A stretch of 64,000 nucleotides of DNA from Saururus chinensis (lineage: Eukaryota; Streptophyta; Magnoliopsida; Piperales; Saururaceae): assembly GCA_035235625.1 (NCBI GenBank), contig CP141147.1, positions 25,960,756 to 26,024,755 on the forward strand. The letters are read 5' to 3'. Numbering within the stretch: position 1 is the first letter of the stretch; each line of letters opens with the position of its first letter. The position numbers were made by a program, and so were the translations under genes. This document shows, in pieces, positions 11,752 through 26,999 of this stretch. Below the pieces are notes generated by a model that saw only the letters and a program-made list of their open reading frames with translations, ran no database searches and was not told the DNA's origin.

Positions 11752-13331
11752 GGTCTTCAGCTTTCAGATTGGCGTCTTCACCTCAAGCTCCTAACATAGA
11801 GCCAGCAGTTTGTCCTCCAGCATCATCCGGATACTGAAACTGGCTCAGTAACTCAGAATAACCTTCCAAAACACAAGAAGCCCATCAGCTGTTTTCCACG
11901 CAGAAAGCCAAAAACTCAGGTACATCGCCAAAAGAAGCTCGGTGACAAGAACAACAATACAAGCACCTCAGATCAGAGAATAAAAGGCCCAATAAAGTTG
12001 AGGATGAGAGGGAGGTAAGACAAGAAGAAACTGACAGAAATGGGGAGGCAAAAGCACAGAGCCAAGCCGTATCACCATGAAACAAACTCACTCACCAATC
12101 TCCCTCTCTCTCTATACCAGTGAAAAAAAGATGAGAGAAGGCAACTAACCTTCAACAATCTTCACTGTCTTCCATCCCTTACATCCCCCCGCCAGATGTA
12201 CTCACACTTCCAATCCCCAGACGAAGAAAGGAAGCAGCTTTCCCTCCCTCCCTTCTCCCTCACACCACTGCATGCTACAGCACACCAGTTCAGCGGTGCA
12301 GACTACAGAGGGAAAAAAGGCTAAAAAACACGGTGCAGAGATAGAGAGAGACGGGGAGAAAAAGGCAAAGATAAACTCATGTGTGGAGTCTGTGGACTCT
12401 TCGAGCCTTACAAAAAGGGCCGGTTGACCCCAAACCCACCCTAATCCTGTTCCACGCTGAAAAAACCAAAAAAATAAATCACCCAGATCGAAGACGCCAT
12501 AAGAAAATGATGTCTGCCATGATCACCCACACCGCTTTTCACCCGCTAGTAAAAAGGCAATAGCATCCAAACACAGTGCACGAACGAACAAAACACACAA
12601 GGCCCAGATCCCTGAATCTATCTCCCTTTGTTCTTTTCCGCCTCTCCCTGCCCCTCCCACCTCCCAGAGGCGAAAAGAAAAATGTCGGGATCTGCCTTCT
12701 GTACAATAGCAAAAGGAGCAAGCAATAAAACAAAAGGAAAAAATAAAAGACCGAACAGCTTGACTTACAACGACCTCCACAGGTCAATGGCCACCCTTTT
12801 TCCAACACACACACAGCCCCCCTAAATCGAAACCCAAATCCTCCACCCCCACCTTTGCAGCTGCCCCCTCTTCCTCCTCGTCTCCGGCGAGACCTGCCGC
12901 CGGCCGGTGGGGTGCTTTTGTGGGTAAAAGGGTGTTTCGGAGAAGGGTTTGGATTTAGGGGGTTGTGGGGGCTCCGGGCGGCCTGTGGCGAAGCTCCGAG
13001 TTGAGAAGAGCTGGCCCCGGTTCGGTTCTCGTACCGGTCTCGGACGTTATCGGCTCCGGCCTTCCGACTACCTCTCGCTCTCTCTTTCTTATTATGTCTG
13101 AGAGCACAAATGGGACGGACCGACGCGCTGCGACGTATTTAACGGAGAGGAAATGAAGACTGGAATTACTGTTCTGTCCATACGAATTCTTTATTTTACA
13201 TTTTTTTGGGAAATTTACACTATTTTTTTATACAAGAATTTGGAAAATAATATCACTATCCTAAGAATTCACACTTAATAGTTATTACTTATTAATTTAC
13301 ATTTAATAGTTATTACTTATATGAGTCAGAG

Positions 13332-13335
<4 letters not shown>
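11752..13335 (-). promoter_or_regulatory. 5' leader, leader intron and upstream region of the HD-Zip IV gene
   Basis: Upstream of the start codon the minus strand carries a plausible leader intron: donor aag/gttagt with the exon ending at 12150 and acceptor gttag/gagctt with the exon resuming at 11790 (about 359 bp). Family genes often have such an intron. The region 12.1-13.1 kb is CT/GA-rich with short dinucleotide runs. I could not fix a TATA box or a transcription start. Confidence 0.45.
13298..13305 (-). promoter_or_regulatory. Candidate L1 box (TAAATGTA)
   Basis: On the minus strand the 8-mer reads taaatgta, matching the TAAATG(C/T)A site bound by HD-Zip IV proteins in L1-specific promoters. 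It lies upstream of the HD-Zip IV gene in an AT-rich, repetitive stretch, so a chance match is quite possible. Confidence 0.3.

Positions 13336-13367
<32 letters not shown>
13336..13367. repeat. (TA)n microsatellite
   Basis: An uninterrupted run of alternating T and A about 30 bp long, upstream of the HD-Zip IV gene. Confidence 0.9.
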
Positions 13368-13370
<3 letters not shown>

Positions 13371-14632
13371 AAACAGTTTTTACCGTTTAACATGTGCTTG
13401 GAACATATGGTGGGGTATCATGGGCCGTTGAATCTTCATCCAATCTAACAACTTGCTATGTGCCCAAAGCTCGATCCTCTATTAGGCACATCTTAATTTT
13501 CTCCCTTTTTATATATATTTTTTAGCTTTGAGTTTTTTTTATAAACTATTTAAACTCCTTCTTTTATTTTTTTACATCTATTGGTTTATCTGACTCAAAT
13601 GTTATGTGCTATTTTTTCAATTACGAAGGGTATTTGTTAGGGAGGAATGAAGGTCAAAATTATAATTGCAAGGCTTAAGTCATGGCATCATTTCTCCCAG
13701 CTATTAAATCTATCTATTCATATGCTAATTCGCTTGATGTATTAATTAGCAATGCTGATCTTTTCTAACAACAAACTCTCTAATTAAAGGATTACATAAA
13801 TCTCTATTATCATACGGATAAAAAAAGCTCGGTTATCATTTGTGAAAAGAATAAAAGAAAGAAACTTAGCTCAGTTCACTAATCCAACCACTTTTTTGTA
13901 AGGGCATGAAGTGACAATTTTTTTCCTAAATTCGGTATAATTTTCAAAACAGCATACATGAGCTACATACATTTTTTTACCATGACCATAAGGTGCCTTT
14001 TGCACATTACAATTTATATGGAAAAATGTTGAAGTTTTAGAAAACCATTTTGTGTAAAAATACAAACTTACTAAAGAAAGACTTATTAACTTGTACAAAA
14101 AAGGACTTATTAACTTACATATGATTTTATTTGTTGAAAATAGTTTATGCTAAATATGTTGATTGTAATTTTATTTGTAAATCAAACTATTATATGTCTA
14201 TCGACATCGTAAAAATACAAATGAGATAGCCAATTCAGCCTTAAATGGGCTACTTGGATATTCCCCATTGTGGAGGAGGTCCCTAGTCCAAATCCTATTG
14301 GCATACATTGTATAAGGGTGCACCAGCCTTACCCATTCGAAAAACAACATATGAGATACTTATTATACACATTGACCTTGCGTACATCATCCATGCTCAC
14401 ATACACATCGTCGTGGGGTCTATGGAAATGCTTGTTGGCTCATGGCCAACTCCTAAGTAGGCAATGAACTGGTATAGGATCAATGAAGCTTGGGTCACAT
14501 TCTTCTTTCTATATATATTTAGCTCTAAAATGCATTTGTAACATCTCTTCATAATGAGCAAACCAAGGGATGTTGGTGGGATAGCCAGGACCAAGCCAAG
14601 GTTTTTAGTTTAAACCCTTACTTTCTTGGCTA
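13368..14632. other. Intergenic, no gene recognised
   Basis: AT-rich sequence with only short open frames that match nothing I know. No clear repeat boundary was found. Confidence 0.5.
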
Positions 14633-14640
14633 CCCACAAA

Positions 14641-15307
14641 TAGGGATGGTCGTGGACGTCTATTGTTTGACGTTTGGGCTATGCCTGAGGTGTTGTGGCC
14701 GACCTAATCTTTTTTTGTCCACTAATTTTTGTCCACATCCATGGATAAATACCTTTGGCAATTTGTTAGAGGTCTAATAGGTCCAATTAACTTTTAAATA
14801 CAATGTGTATTCTTATATGAAGGATTTTTTTATTTTTCTATAATTATTCTTAAGAATTATTTTCTTATACCTAAACTTTAATAATTTATATACATTTATG
14901 TTAATGTTATATTTGAGTAATTCTTTAAAATTAATTATTAAATATTTATTTTGTCTTACATTAATAACTCTATTTGGCTTTTCAAAATAAACTAATTTGT
15001 CCAATAGTAATACTAAAAATAAAAAATATAACATATATAAGTTTAAACTATTATTATATGATGAATTACTTAATATAGAAATACTCACCCTAGCTATCCT
15101 ACTTAGTTATAATCATCAACATCTCTTTTGTTATTTTTAACTGCTTCAACTCTCATCTAATTGCTTAAGAGGCTATGTCCATGGACAAAGGTTGTGTCTA
15201 CCGAAAAATTAATTTTTTTCATAGACAAAATGCCAATGGACAAATTATTAGCGGACACAGACATAGACAAGCCTTGTCCATCGGCTATTGGACGAGGACT
15301 AGCCCTA
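14641..15307. mobile_element. hAT-like MITE with exact 8-bp target duplication
   Basis: Flanked on both sides by cccacaaa (14633-14640 and 15308-15315). The left end tagggatggtcgtggacgtc and the right end, read on the other strand, tagggctagtcctcgtccaa form imperfect TIRs starting TAGGG, typical of hAT. The element is 667 bp, lacks a transposase, and has an AT-rich interior. A truncated relative in the opposite direction lies at about 32205-32364. Confidence 0.85.
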
Positions 15308-15315
15308 CCCACAAA

Positions 15316-17547
15316 GATAATATCCCGATTGATCCGGTGCATATATTGTATAGGTTTTGTATGTGCATGAGGGGATTGGCAATGAGATACGTTGCTCTAA
15401 GAGGCTTGTTGTCTTGCCCTTTCTAGTCAAGGCCTAAGGACTCAAACACTTCTCATTAACAAACAAAAATTATGAGCATAAGACTAGAGTCATTCATCAA
15501 GATCAAATGTTTTTCTTGATTATTAACCGTAATTATATGTCTAGTTTTGACACATCATTATTATCTCATTGTCATCAATCAATATTATTGATCATTATCT
15601 TGCATGGTATGTGCTAGTGCAAATGTTTAAACATAATTGCATAGATGAGTTAAATAATAACATTCTTATGTAAGGTGCATTTTATTATTTAAGTGGACAA
15701 TAAAATTTAAAGATATTTTAATTATGCCTATTTTTGTGTTCAAAGAAAATTTTGTGCTTACTAAGAATAGCAAGAAATCCCAAAGGTCCTTGAATCCATA
15801 AAAAAATTTATACAATGCAATTAATCATATGTGGTGCTAAAAAGTATATTATCTCACCTTTCCAAACAAACTGTTGATCTTTGAACCATTACCAATAATC
15901 CATCATAGCTCACATAAATATTTTATTATTTGTTCCGCTACATAAAAATATTTTTCATATAAATTATCATCAAACTCCTCGTGATTTTAAAAGTATTGAT
16001 ATTCAAAATTTTATTATAGATCAAAGATCTTGTTATGACATGTAGTGTTTATTTGCTTATCATACATATTATAACTTTTTAAAATATTGTACTTTGTAAA
16101 TGACAACAATAATTTAAAATCTATAATGAAATGAATAATTTATCAATTTTTATTTTATTAAAATTTTTTTACAACAAGGTGTTACTAGATAACCATGAGC
16201 CTATCACAACAATTCAAGAACTTTCTAGATGAAACACATAGATCTAGTAACCACTATCCCTAATGTTCTCTCTACCATGGTAATCCCCTTCAATAGGTAA
16301 TGCCCATAATAATTTGTAGAAAAATATGTACTTGAGAATCTTACTCCTTACTTCCTCTCATTCGTACAATGCAATAAGAAAAATCTACCCTCTTCTTTAC
16401 TTGTCATGAATTTCATGCTTTCATTTATCAAGCTCACCTGCCCTTTAGTAAACAAAAAACTTTGCTAAGATTTGACAATGTATCCTCTAACAATCAATGT
16501 AGTACATCTCTAATTACAAGTCATTCTTAGATTTATAGGGCCACTTTTTTTTCCACCAAATGACATATGTTGATGTTCATTTAATAATAATAAAAGGTCA
16601 ACACCTCTTTGTTCAACTTAATCTTAAGGTACTAACCAAGTCACAATCTTATATTCATTCCCATCATAAATAAATATTTCAAATTATAAAAAAATGGCAT
16701 ATTGTCAACCTTTTTTTTGGTAAATGCAGAAGGTTAACCTCACACAACCTTATCTACGGTTGATGTGTTATGTGTGGGTCGTGTTGATATTTGTAGTAGA
16801 TAAGGCTAGGGGGAATTGAAAGAGCACCATAACAAATCGGGGCCCACATATTTCATGTCCATTTAGATATGTAAGCCCATTTCAATCACACTTATAAATA
16901 AATGAATGAGATTGAATTTTCTAAATTGGATCCCTAGAGGTTAAAAATAGGTGTAAGACCAATTGGGATTTAGATATCTCTTTTGATGATGAGGACCTAC
17001 CAAATTTGTAGTCATACCAATTTGAGAAACACCCATTTAATCTCATCAAATTTCAGCCATTGATTTTGGGAATGAAATTTTGATAGTACTTAATAAGTGG
17101 GTCGCACTCTTTGAAATTAACCCAAATTTAAAGTAACGGATAGTATGTATGAAAATTTTATCTATTTTTGCCATCAATATATAATTTATTTTAACTATGT
17201 TTCAAGAGCACATACTTAGCTTTTTTACCCTTGTGTGCAAGCCATAACATAAAGATTAGGATTAAAAGAAACTATCATCTCATAGCACTAGCATAGGGTC
17301 TAGTTAGGGAAAGCCATCCATGTGAACCTCATTCAACATCCATGCCTAGTCGACGGGAGATCATGAAACCCCCTAAGTGGTCCTATGAGGCCAAGTGATA
17401 TACATATTTTGTGCTATGTTTTTTCATATTTGCTGAAGTAGACTCCCAAATGTGTGTACCCCAAATGTGTGATAAAAAATTGACCTATCCTTGTGACAAA
17501 AATCTATTTTCATACATACCTTCCTTCCATCCAGCTCTAATTTTTGC
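15316..17547. other. Intergenic, no gene recognised
   Basis: About 2.2 kb of AT-rich sequence. I see no gene, no RNA gene and no repeat with clear borders. Confidence 0.5.
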
Positions 17548-18221
17548 TCCCTCCTCTTCCCCTTCCTCCTCAAGTGCCTCATTCTTCTTCTCAGCTTCCT
17601 CCTCCTCTCCCTCCTCTTTTTCTCTATTCTTCTCGAAATTCGATGGGATTGTCAGCAAACTAATAATGGAGTCATTTAAAAATCTGAATTTTACTTTATA
17701 AATTCCAATCATAAAAGTAAACTCATATACACCATCAATTACTTGAAAGAAGAATGAATTTTATTTTTAGTTGATTTTGGCTTTCAATGGCCAAATTACT
17801 ATTTTTTACAGCGGGTTTAAAGCTAAAATGCCAAAATGTGAGTTATCTCCCAAAGTAGATTGTCAGCACTAGAGAAAAAGAAGGTTACCAACATTGAAAA
17901 AAGAAGTACCAGCTTGTTGTGAAACTTGACAGTTTAGCTTTAAACTTGTTATGAAAATTGGTCAAAAATTAAATAAACTAAAATATGTTCTTCTTTTAAA
18001 GTAGTTGATGGTGTTTACAACTTCATTTTTTAAGCTTGGAGTTTATAAAAAAGATAGAGAGATTTTTAAATAGCTCCATGGCAAGTTCACAACAATTTTG
18101 TCAAATTCTAGAAAAAAGGAGGGTGAGGAGGAGATCGAGAAAGAGGATGAGACACTTGAGGGGGAGGGGCAGGAGGTGAGGAGGAGGGAAAGGAAATGTA
18201 AGAAGAGGGAGAGGGGGAGGA
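17548..18221. repeat. Long imperfect inverted repeat (foldback) of about 290-bp arms
   Basis: The left arm (about 17548-17836) and the right arm (about 17926-18221) are reverse complements with scattered differences. Examples of paired blocks are catttaaaaatct with agatttttaaata, acaccatcaattact with agtagttgatggtgt, and tttaaagctaaa with tttagctttaaa. Outer parts are pyrimidine-rich on the left and purine-rich on the right. The spacer is about 90 bp. The right arm ends exactly where the LTR at 18222 begins. Confidence 0.7.
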
Positions 18222-20326
18222 TGTGACACCCAAGATTTTTGAGGTATTTTATGTGTTAGATTGAACGGTATATTTTATATTTATTTAAATTAATTGTGGC
18301 ACCATTGACGCATCGGCGAACACGTTGATGGAGGTAATATTAATGAATTCAAAACTCGTGAAAGTAAACATAGTGATAAGTTTAAATTGACAAAGAGAAG
18401 TTTATTTGTAAGAATGTATTGAGTTCTTGAAACAAAGAAGTTTCTATCGATAGACATTGACATGTCGGTTCTCTTGTTGGTGAAAACTTAACTCTACTAT
18501 CGGCAGACATTGACATGTTAGTTCTTGTGTCAATGTAGCCCAACTTCTACTGTTAGTAGGAGACTACATGTGGGTAGTAATATCAGCAGTTTAGCAAAAT
18601 TCAATGGTAGAACCATTGACAAGTCAGTGAAATCTAACATAGGTGCCAACAAATATGAAACTGCTATAAGGAGTGGTTTATTGAGGATTTGCACTTGAAT
18701 TCAGATACTTTACTCCCCTATAAATACCTTTGATACACTACGACCCTAATCTTTTTGGATTTTGACTTTGAGTCTAAAAAGGAGACATTTAGGGCATGTC
18801 AAAGTCTAGAGGAAGATGAGAGTGTACGGGATTTTGGATACTTTGTCATTTTTGGTCATGAAAAAATGCTGAATTTTAATCTTGTTTCCATTTAATGGTT
18901 TAAATAGGTGTTTTGATCTAATTATAAGATTGTTGGTGAGTTCAAAGCATGTTGTAGTTAATTTTTGATAAATTATCCCTTGCATATATGATCGTGTTTT
19001 TTTATTCATGATGGTTATATGGTAGGAAAATCATGGTTTTTTATGAAGCGTGTATGACTCAAGTTAGGAATTAATCATATTTAGTGTTTTGAGAGAGTTG
19101 GGAGAAGTAGTGCGATCTCTGTCATTTCTTTTGGATCATTGGCAAGATTGCGGATACGTTGGTGATGGCATTGGTATCTGGAGGAATATAAACAGTACCA
19201 ACATTAACACAGTATGATACGTTGATGTTAAGTCTAGTCACCAACAATGTGGTTGATGCATCAGGCAGTGGCATTAATGAGATGGGCTTTTACGGCCCAG
19301 CCATTGTCAATAAGGGTTCAATGTGACGACAAGATATTGGTGGTTACCGATGCCTAGGCCAACATATCGGTGAAGTCACCGATAGTCTATGAGTACTTCG
19401 ATGTTCCAGCATATTTCTGATGAAGTATGTGCTATTTACAAGTAACATAATAATATGGTTTTTGACATTTTTTACATTACAGATGTGTGGTTGATTGATG
19501 ATATGCATGTATTATATTGGAGTAAGTTAGCCATATGCATAAGTGAATCTTTGTAATAGATAGTCATCCCTTGACCAATGCCTTTGACACTCAAGGACAA
19601 TAGATCATAATGTCTAGTTGGCTTCAAAAGTAAGTCGTTTTAGCAACGTAGACATAAGGGTATGGTATAAAATATGATCATTGTCTTTTGCCTGATAAAA
19701 AATGAGAGTTTATATATATAGTTGCTCCCCTAGTGTGAGAGTTAGGTTTAAACTAATCATGATATTAAAAGATGAATAATCCAATGTGACACAATAGATG
19801 AGGTTTTAATGATCATGAATGTCGAGATTTCAAGAACTTGGGTCTATGAGCCCTTATGGGCATTTGCTTCATAGAGTAGATGGAATTGGGCATTTGCTTA
19901 AGGAAAAAGCTAAAATCGAGTTGCAGTAGATCATAATCTAATGAGGGTAATTGGACTCCTAGATTTGGCTACTAAACCTTAAGACCTTGTGTGATATACA
20001 TTTAAGCAAGGGTGGTTGGAATCCTTAGTGTTGCTACAATGATAAAGTGATTCTTTGTTTTGACTTGTTTATATATTTGATGATTACTTGTGATGATAAG
20101 ATGTTATCATACAACCATTGCATATTGTTCTTGTTATCCCAGTAAGTATATTTATGTACTCAACATCCTTATAATATAGGTTTACCTAAGGAGTGAGCGA
20201 GTATGAGGCTTCGTGTGTGAAGAAAAGACGACGATCAAACTACATAGTAAACATAGGATCTTTAATATTTTTATTAGTTGAAATTTTATTTCGTGTGTAT
20301 GACTTTAGGCATGTAAGTGTCTATTT

Positions 20327-20373
<47 letters not shown>

Positions 20374-20580
20374 ATGTGTCTGGACATGTACTCGAGGTAA
20401 GACCCTGTTCAGTTTATAATATTATTTGACCTTAAATACTATTGTACTATGATTTAATAATTTTATGTTCAAAAAATGGATCACTTGTGCCCCGAGATAT
20501 CTTGATGAATATTCTAATAAAAACTTTAAGGCTTTAGTTCTGTTGTAGTATTTACAAGGAAAATAAATTTTAAAATCTTA
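18222..20580 (+). mobile_element. LTR of a retrotransposon, 3' border uncertain
   Basis: It starts with tgtgacacccaagattttt, a common LTR start. The first 450 bp contain several copies of a motif like cattgacatgtcggt. A similar start (tgacaccccgtg) occurs at 38542. The end near 20580 is a guess: no matching flanking duplication was found, and no gag-pol follows. Confidence 0.5.
20330..20371. repeat. (AT)n microsatellite
   Basis: About 40 bp of alternating A and T, inside the LTR-like sequence. Confidence 0.9.
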
Positions 20581-22180
20581 AGGTGTAGCTGAGGGAAGCT
20601 AGAGTTAAAATCATAATTGGAGGGGGTGGAAGGTTTACGGTAAAATAGTCATTCTATCATGTATAGGAAAACATGACTCAAAAAAGGTTTATCACTTGAC
20701 CTCAGGTCTACTATGGTCAATTAATCTTCTTAGAATGCAACCATTATCCTCATTTTGGTCCACTCTGGTCTACTCACACTTAACCTGTATAAGATCTACA
20801 AGAACGTTGCAAATAGATTTTTAAGCTAGTTCTTAAAAGAGATCACATTTTAATAACATAGTTCTGATCCAAGCCCTTGATTTCAATTTTAAGTTTTGGT
20901 TTCCTCCTGCTTAATCTTTCTATGAAAAATCTCCTTCTTAAAATCCTAATGCATAGTTCTTATTTTGATCTTACAGTTACAAGGAATGGTACATATGAGA
21001 CTGCTGATGGGCCTGCTTGTCATTGGCGCATGCATCCAAAATATGGGACACACGGTTGGAGATGGATTTGCTTGCATGTTCATGGGCCCCATGTTTTTGG
21101 ATGCACATGTTGACAGCAAAGGGGGCCTCACACTTAGCATTTCTCTATTATTTTTCGAAAGGTAAGTCTTATGCTCCCTCACGTACTTTACGCAATGGAA
21201 TTGGCCCTAGGACAGGTCTAACCAACCCGACTAAGACAATGCTAGTGCATTTCTCTAATGTTAATCCACCCCGTTCTCAATTTTGACCCTAGGAACCTTC
21301 CATTTACTAATCCCGATTTGTCTTTTATTAAACCTATTTTTATTTGTTAATATAAGCTGATCACCTATAACTTCAAATGGCTAAGTTCAATGGAAAATTT
21401 GTGCCCTCTATTCTAGGAAGCGAAATATATTGACAATTCTACTTCATACCACTTCACCATTTCTTCTTAATTTCGTTTATTAAGCCTCTAGTTTATTGAA
21501 CTATATGATCTTGCTTTAATTATTGAAAGGACTAACCATAGCTGCAACTCACTACAACTTTGGCAAATGGGCCGTCATATGATGGTCTCGCCCACTTCTA
21601 CAGCTATGAGAAGGTTTTTACTTAAGGATTTTCCCAAAAAATTATTTTAATATCTAATATAAAAGCAATTAAACAAATTATTCCTATGCATCTCTTTCTA
21701 GGGAAAATGATATTCCTACTCTTCTCTTTCTACGTCAAAACCCTACTTCAGCATCTAATTAGATTGAGAAAAGTATGAGGTGACTCACCTTTCACTATCT
21801 AATCAAATGTTAGAGTAGAGTTTTTTTAAATAGAGATCTTTCCAAAAAAGTTACAAAGGGACACAAAGCATGCAATGAATGAGCCACAAACCAGCAACAT
21901 TCAAACCCTACTCACCCCCTTACAACTACCATTACAGCACAAAGGAAATCCCAAAGATTCACACATATAGAAACCAAACCAATAGCAAGTCATGCAGGTG
22001 ACAAGACAAGAAAACACATATACTAAAGGGGACCTCAAACTCCATAACCATAAGAAATTTCCACACTTTTGGAATAAAATGTAAAACAACATCAATAGAG
22101 AGGCGAGCTCCAAAGCCATCTGAAGATAGCTAGAGCACCGAGAACAAATGATAGGGGAGGGGCCAAACACTATTGGAAAC
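20581..22180. other. Intergenic, no gene recognised
   Basis: Contains short open frames on both strands (for example 20965-21165 and 21901-22278) with no family motif that I recognise. Confidence 0.45.
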
Positions 22181-22445
22181 TCGATCACATGCACCACCTC
22201 GGATTTGACTGGCACCACAAACCATAGCAAGGCAATGAAGTGCATGCACTCCTTAGTAGAAAACACTGACCATCGCACTTGTGGACCTCTACCTGCCTAC
22301 TCAAAGAGTAGGTGGGGCACTCCCAAGAGGGAGGCCACCCACAAAATCGCCATCATCGACTAGAGACCAACCGCATCCAAAAAATAATAGAGAAAACAAC
22401 TCCCATAAATGATAAATGCCATAAACTATTGCAGGGCAACAAGGT

Positions 22446-24441
<1,996 letters not shown>

Positions 24442-24630
24442 AAGGTGCATGCCCATCACGATGGAAGACATTGACCATCTCACATTATACCGCTACTCGT
24501 CCACTCAAGGAGAAGGTTGGGCATGCCTAAAAGGGAGGTCATCTACAAAATTGTCATTACCGCCAAATGACCCACCACATCGAGAAAAGATTATTAAAAC
24601 AAAAAACACAAACTTTAACAAAACATAAAT

Positions 24631-26911
24631 ATAACTAGTCGACAACCAAAGAGTAGGGTGGAAAGAATAGGAGGGGGAGGAGGGGAGAGTAGAAGGAAAG
24701 GGCTGAGGGGAGAGAAAAAGGAAATGGGACGAGGAAAAAACACCTTTGCTGAAGGAGTGAGTTATAATAAAAAGGGGTGGAATGGGGAAAAAGAAGAAAA
24801 GAGGAGTGAAGTCGCAAATGAGGTTGCATGGAAGACAACAGAGAGGTAGACGAAGGCACGAGAACTCGAGGCTTCTCCTACACAAACGTGGTATGCCTCA
24901 GGCCATGTCGCTTCTCCCACATACGCTTGAAAAAAGTTGCACCCCGGATCAGAAAGGCAAAGAAGCCATTGGCTTGCCAGGAGATCAAAATTCCCTCCTC
25001 CTGGCTAAGCTCACATAAACCCTAGCAAAACCCCTAATATAAGTAGAATAAAATATTAAAATAATAATTTTTTTAAAAAAAAGTAGAATAGGGTTATCTA
25101 CTTCGCTTTCTATCCGATGACTATAGCATCCGAAGTTTACCAAAAGAACAAGATTCCTCCAAAAGGAATTTCCAAGTTTCTAACACATTGTTGAAGTTCT
25201 GCCCCCGTAAAAAAAATACACATTGTTGACGAAGTGCATATTCGACTTTTAATACTCAATTACTTTCAACAGCCGCGCGTCGCTGTCCAAATGGCGAGGC
25301 GCATTAAAGGCGGAGGTGGGGCGATAGGCTGGCGAGCGGTGAGACAGAAGGGGGCTTCGCATTAATCACGCGCGCGTGTGACCGTGCTCTTTCCGCCCCA
25401 GATCCGGTTCATCCCAGTTGACCCGAACCGGCCAAATGATCCATTTCTTCCTCTCCCTTACTGTACTAGGTCGGACCGGCTAGGAACAGGCCGGGCCGCT
25501 GGACACCGTTGCCAAACCCGGTTTGACCAGAAAGAGGGGCCAATAATGTGGGGCGGCGTGACAGGTGGATTGACTGGACCGGCCTCTGGCCATGGCCGGT
25601 TCAGTTTTGGCATTGTCGTCGCCGAAAGTACAGCCATGCAAGGCAAAGAAAGGCTGAAATATATGAAATTCTTCATCAGTGAAAAGGAAGGAAGACGAAA
25701 GAGACGGGAACTTTGGCCAATACTGCATTCATTCAAACTTGTAATACATCTATTGTTTATGTTAAATCTGTCTAATATGCCAAGGTGTTAGTTGGGCAAA
25801 GAAGCCATGCAAAAATTGGTAAAATTTCCGGGCCATGCAAAGCCAATAATGCAGCATGCAGCGGTGACCCACAGGAAGAAGACAAACCCAATCAGCCCAT
25901 GTTTCTTTCACATGTATTGGCTGGCCATATCTTTCTGTCCATTACTCAGTCTCCCCGATTAGCAAAGACTTCCGGAGGAGTGAGAATGTTATAGGAAAGA
26001 CCAGACTCCTGCCATGCATGATTGCCCATGAATGGGAAGGTTAACAAGTTTTTCTCTCTCAGCTATCATAATCAGACTGGCTTAAAACTTGATGAATGTA
26101 ATTTTTCGGTAAGAAAGATTGTTTTATAACATTACTTAGTTAGTCTTGCTTACTTTTCAATACTCTCTTAACTATGGTGTTCTTTGACTTTATGAATATA
26201 TAGGGTTTTGATTGATGAACTTAATTCTTTTTTGACTAATGGTCTGATTTGAAGAAAGAAATATTAGTGCACAACCGACAAGAGTTTAATTACTTGAGGA
26301 ATATCTGTGTCTCTAGCTTTAGCAAATAGATATTTTTTTTATATCTTAATGTCATAATTGTTGACTAATATTGTAGGGTGAATCCAAACAGCTAACTGGG
26401 TATGGATGATAATTAGAGGAAGTGGTGATCATTTATCTAGTCCTACTTGAAACTTATTGACTGTAAGTAATAAGACTATAAAGAAGTGTAACAGTGGGAA
26501 GCTACTTCGTTTTAATAGTTTCCGACATGGATTCCTTTTCCATCCATAATGTTTATTTTCACCTCCATAGCTTTGCAGCAATTATTATAATAATTGCTTG
26601 TGGCAGGATAGGACACAGAAAGTGCAAGATCAATGATACAATCAATGGCCTTCTTCATCTTCATCAAGGATATTACTTCCACACTACTTCAATCTACTGA
26701 AATTTCCCTTAAAAACCCTTTGCATGAATCTACAAGATTTTCTCATAACTCCAGCAGGCTTTAGTGTAGACAGCCATGCAGCAACCTCCAAGCATCCTTA
26801 ATAATGGAGCTTGCTCACATTATGAAGCTGTTGCTTACTAAATTAACTCATGTGCTGTATAAGACTACCTCCATGGCATTGCATTATTTTTCTAAGAGGT
26901 TGTCTTAGTCA
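24631..26911. other. Intergenic, no gene recognised
   Basis: Starts with a purine-rich stretch (24655-24850). A GC-richer island lies at about 25270-25640, containing several copies of ccggtt/aaccgg-like words. It could be promoter-like, but no adjacent gene is seen. The rest is AT-rich. Confidence 0.45.
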
Positions 26912-26999
26912 CTGCAGCTTTAGCGCTGACTAGCCCCTTGGTCATCAGATCATGCCCAGGGTCACGATCTGACGGCCAAAGGGCTGGCCAGCGCTGCAG
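26912..26999. other. Compact imperfect hairpin (about 40-bp stem)
   Basis: The left arm starts ctgcagctttagcgctgac and the right arm ends ggccagcgctgcag. By hand, the arms pair over roughly 38 positions with a few mismatches, one small bulge and a loop of about 7 bases around cccaggg. It is GC-richer than its surroundings. It could be a microRNA-like precursor or a very short foldback element. Confidence 0.7.

Noticed and set aside
24505..24885. Open frames on both strands in the purine-rich tract
   Set aside because: Low-complexity translation only.
25378..25791. 137-aa open frame in a GC-richer island
   Set aside because: No recognisable motif, no splice partners, and overlapping frames on the other strand are equally open.
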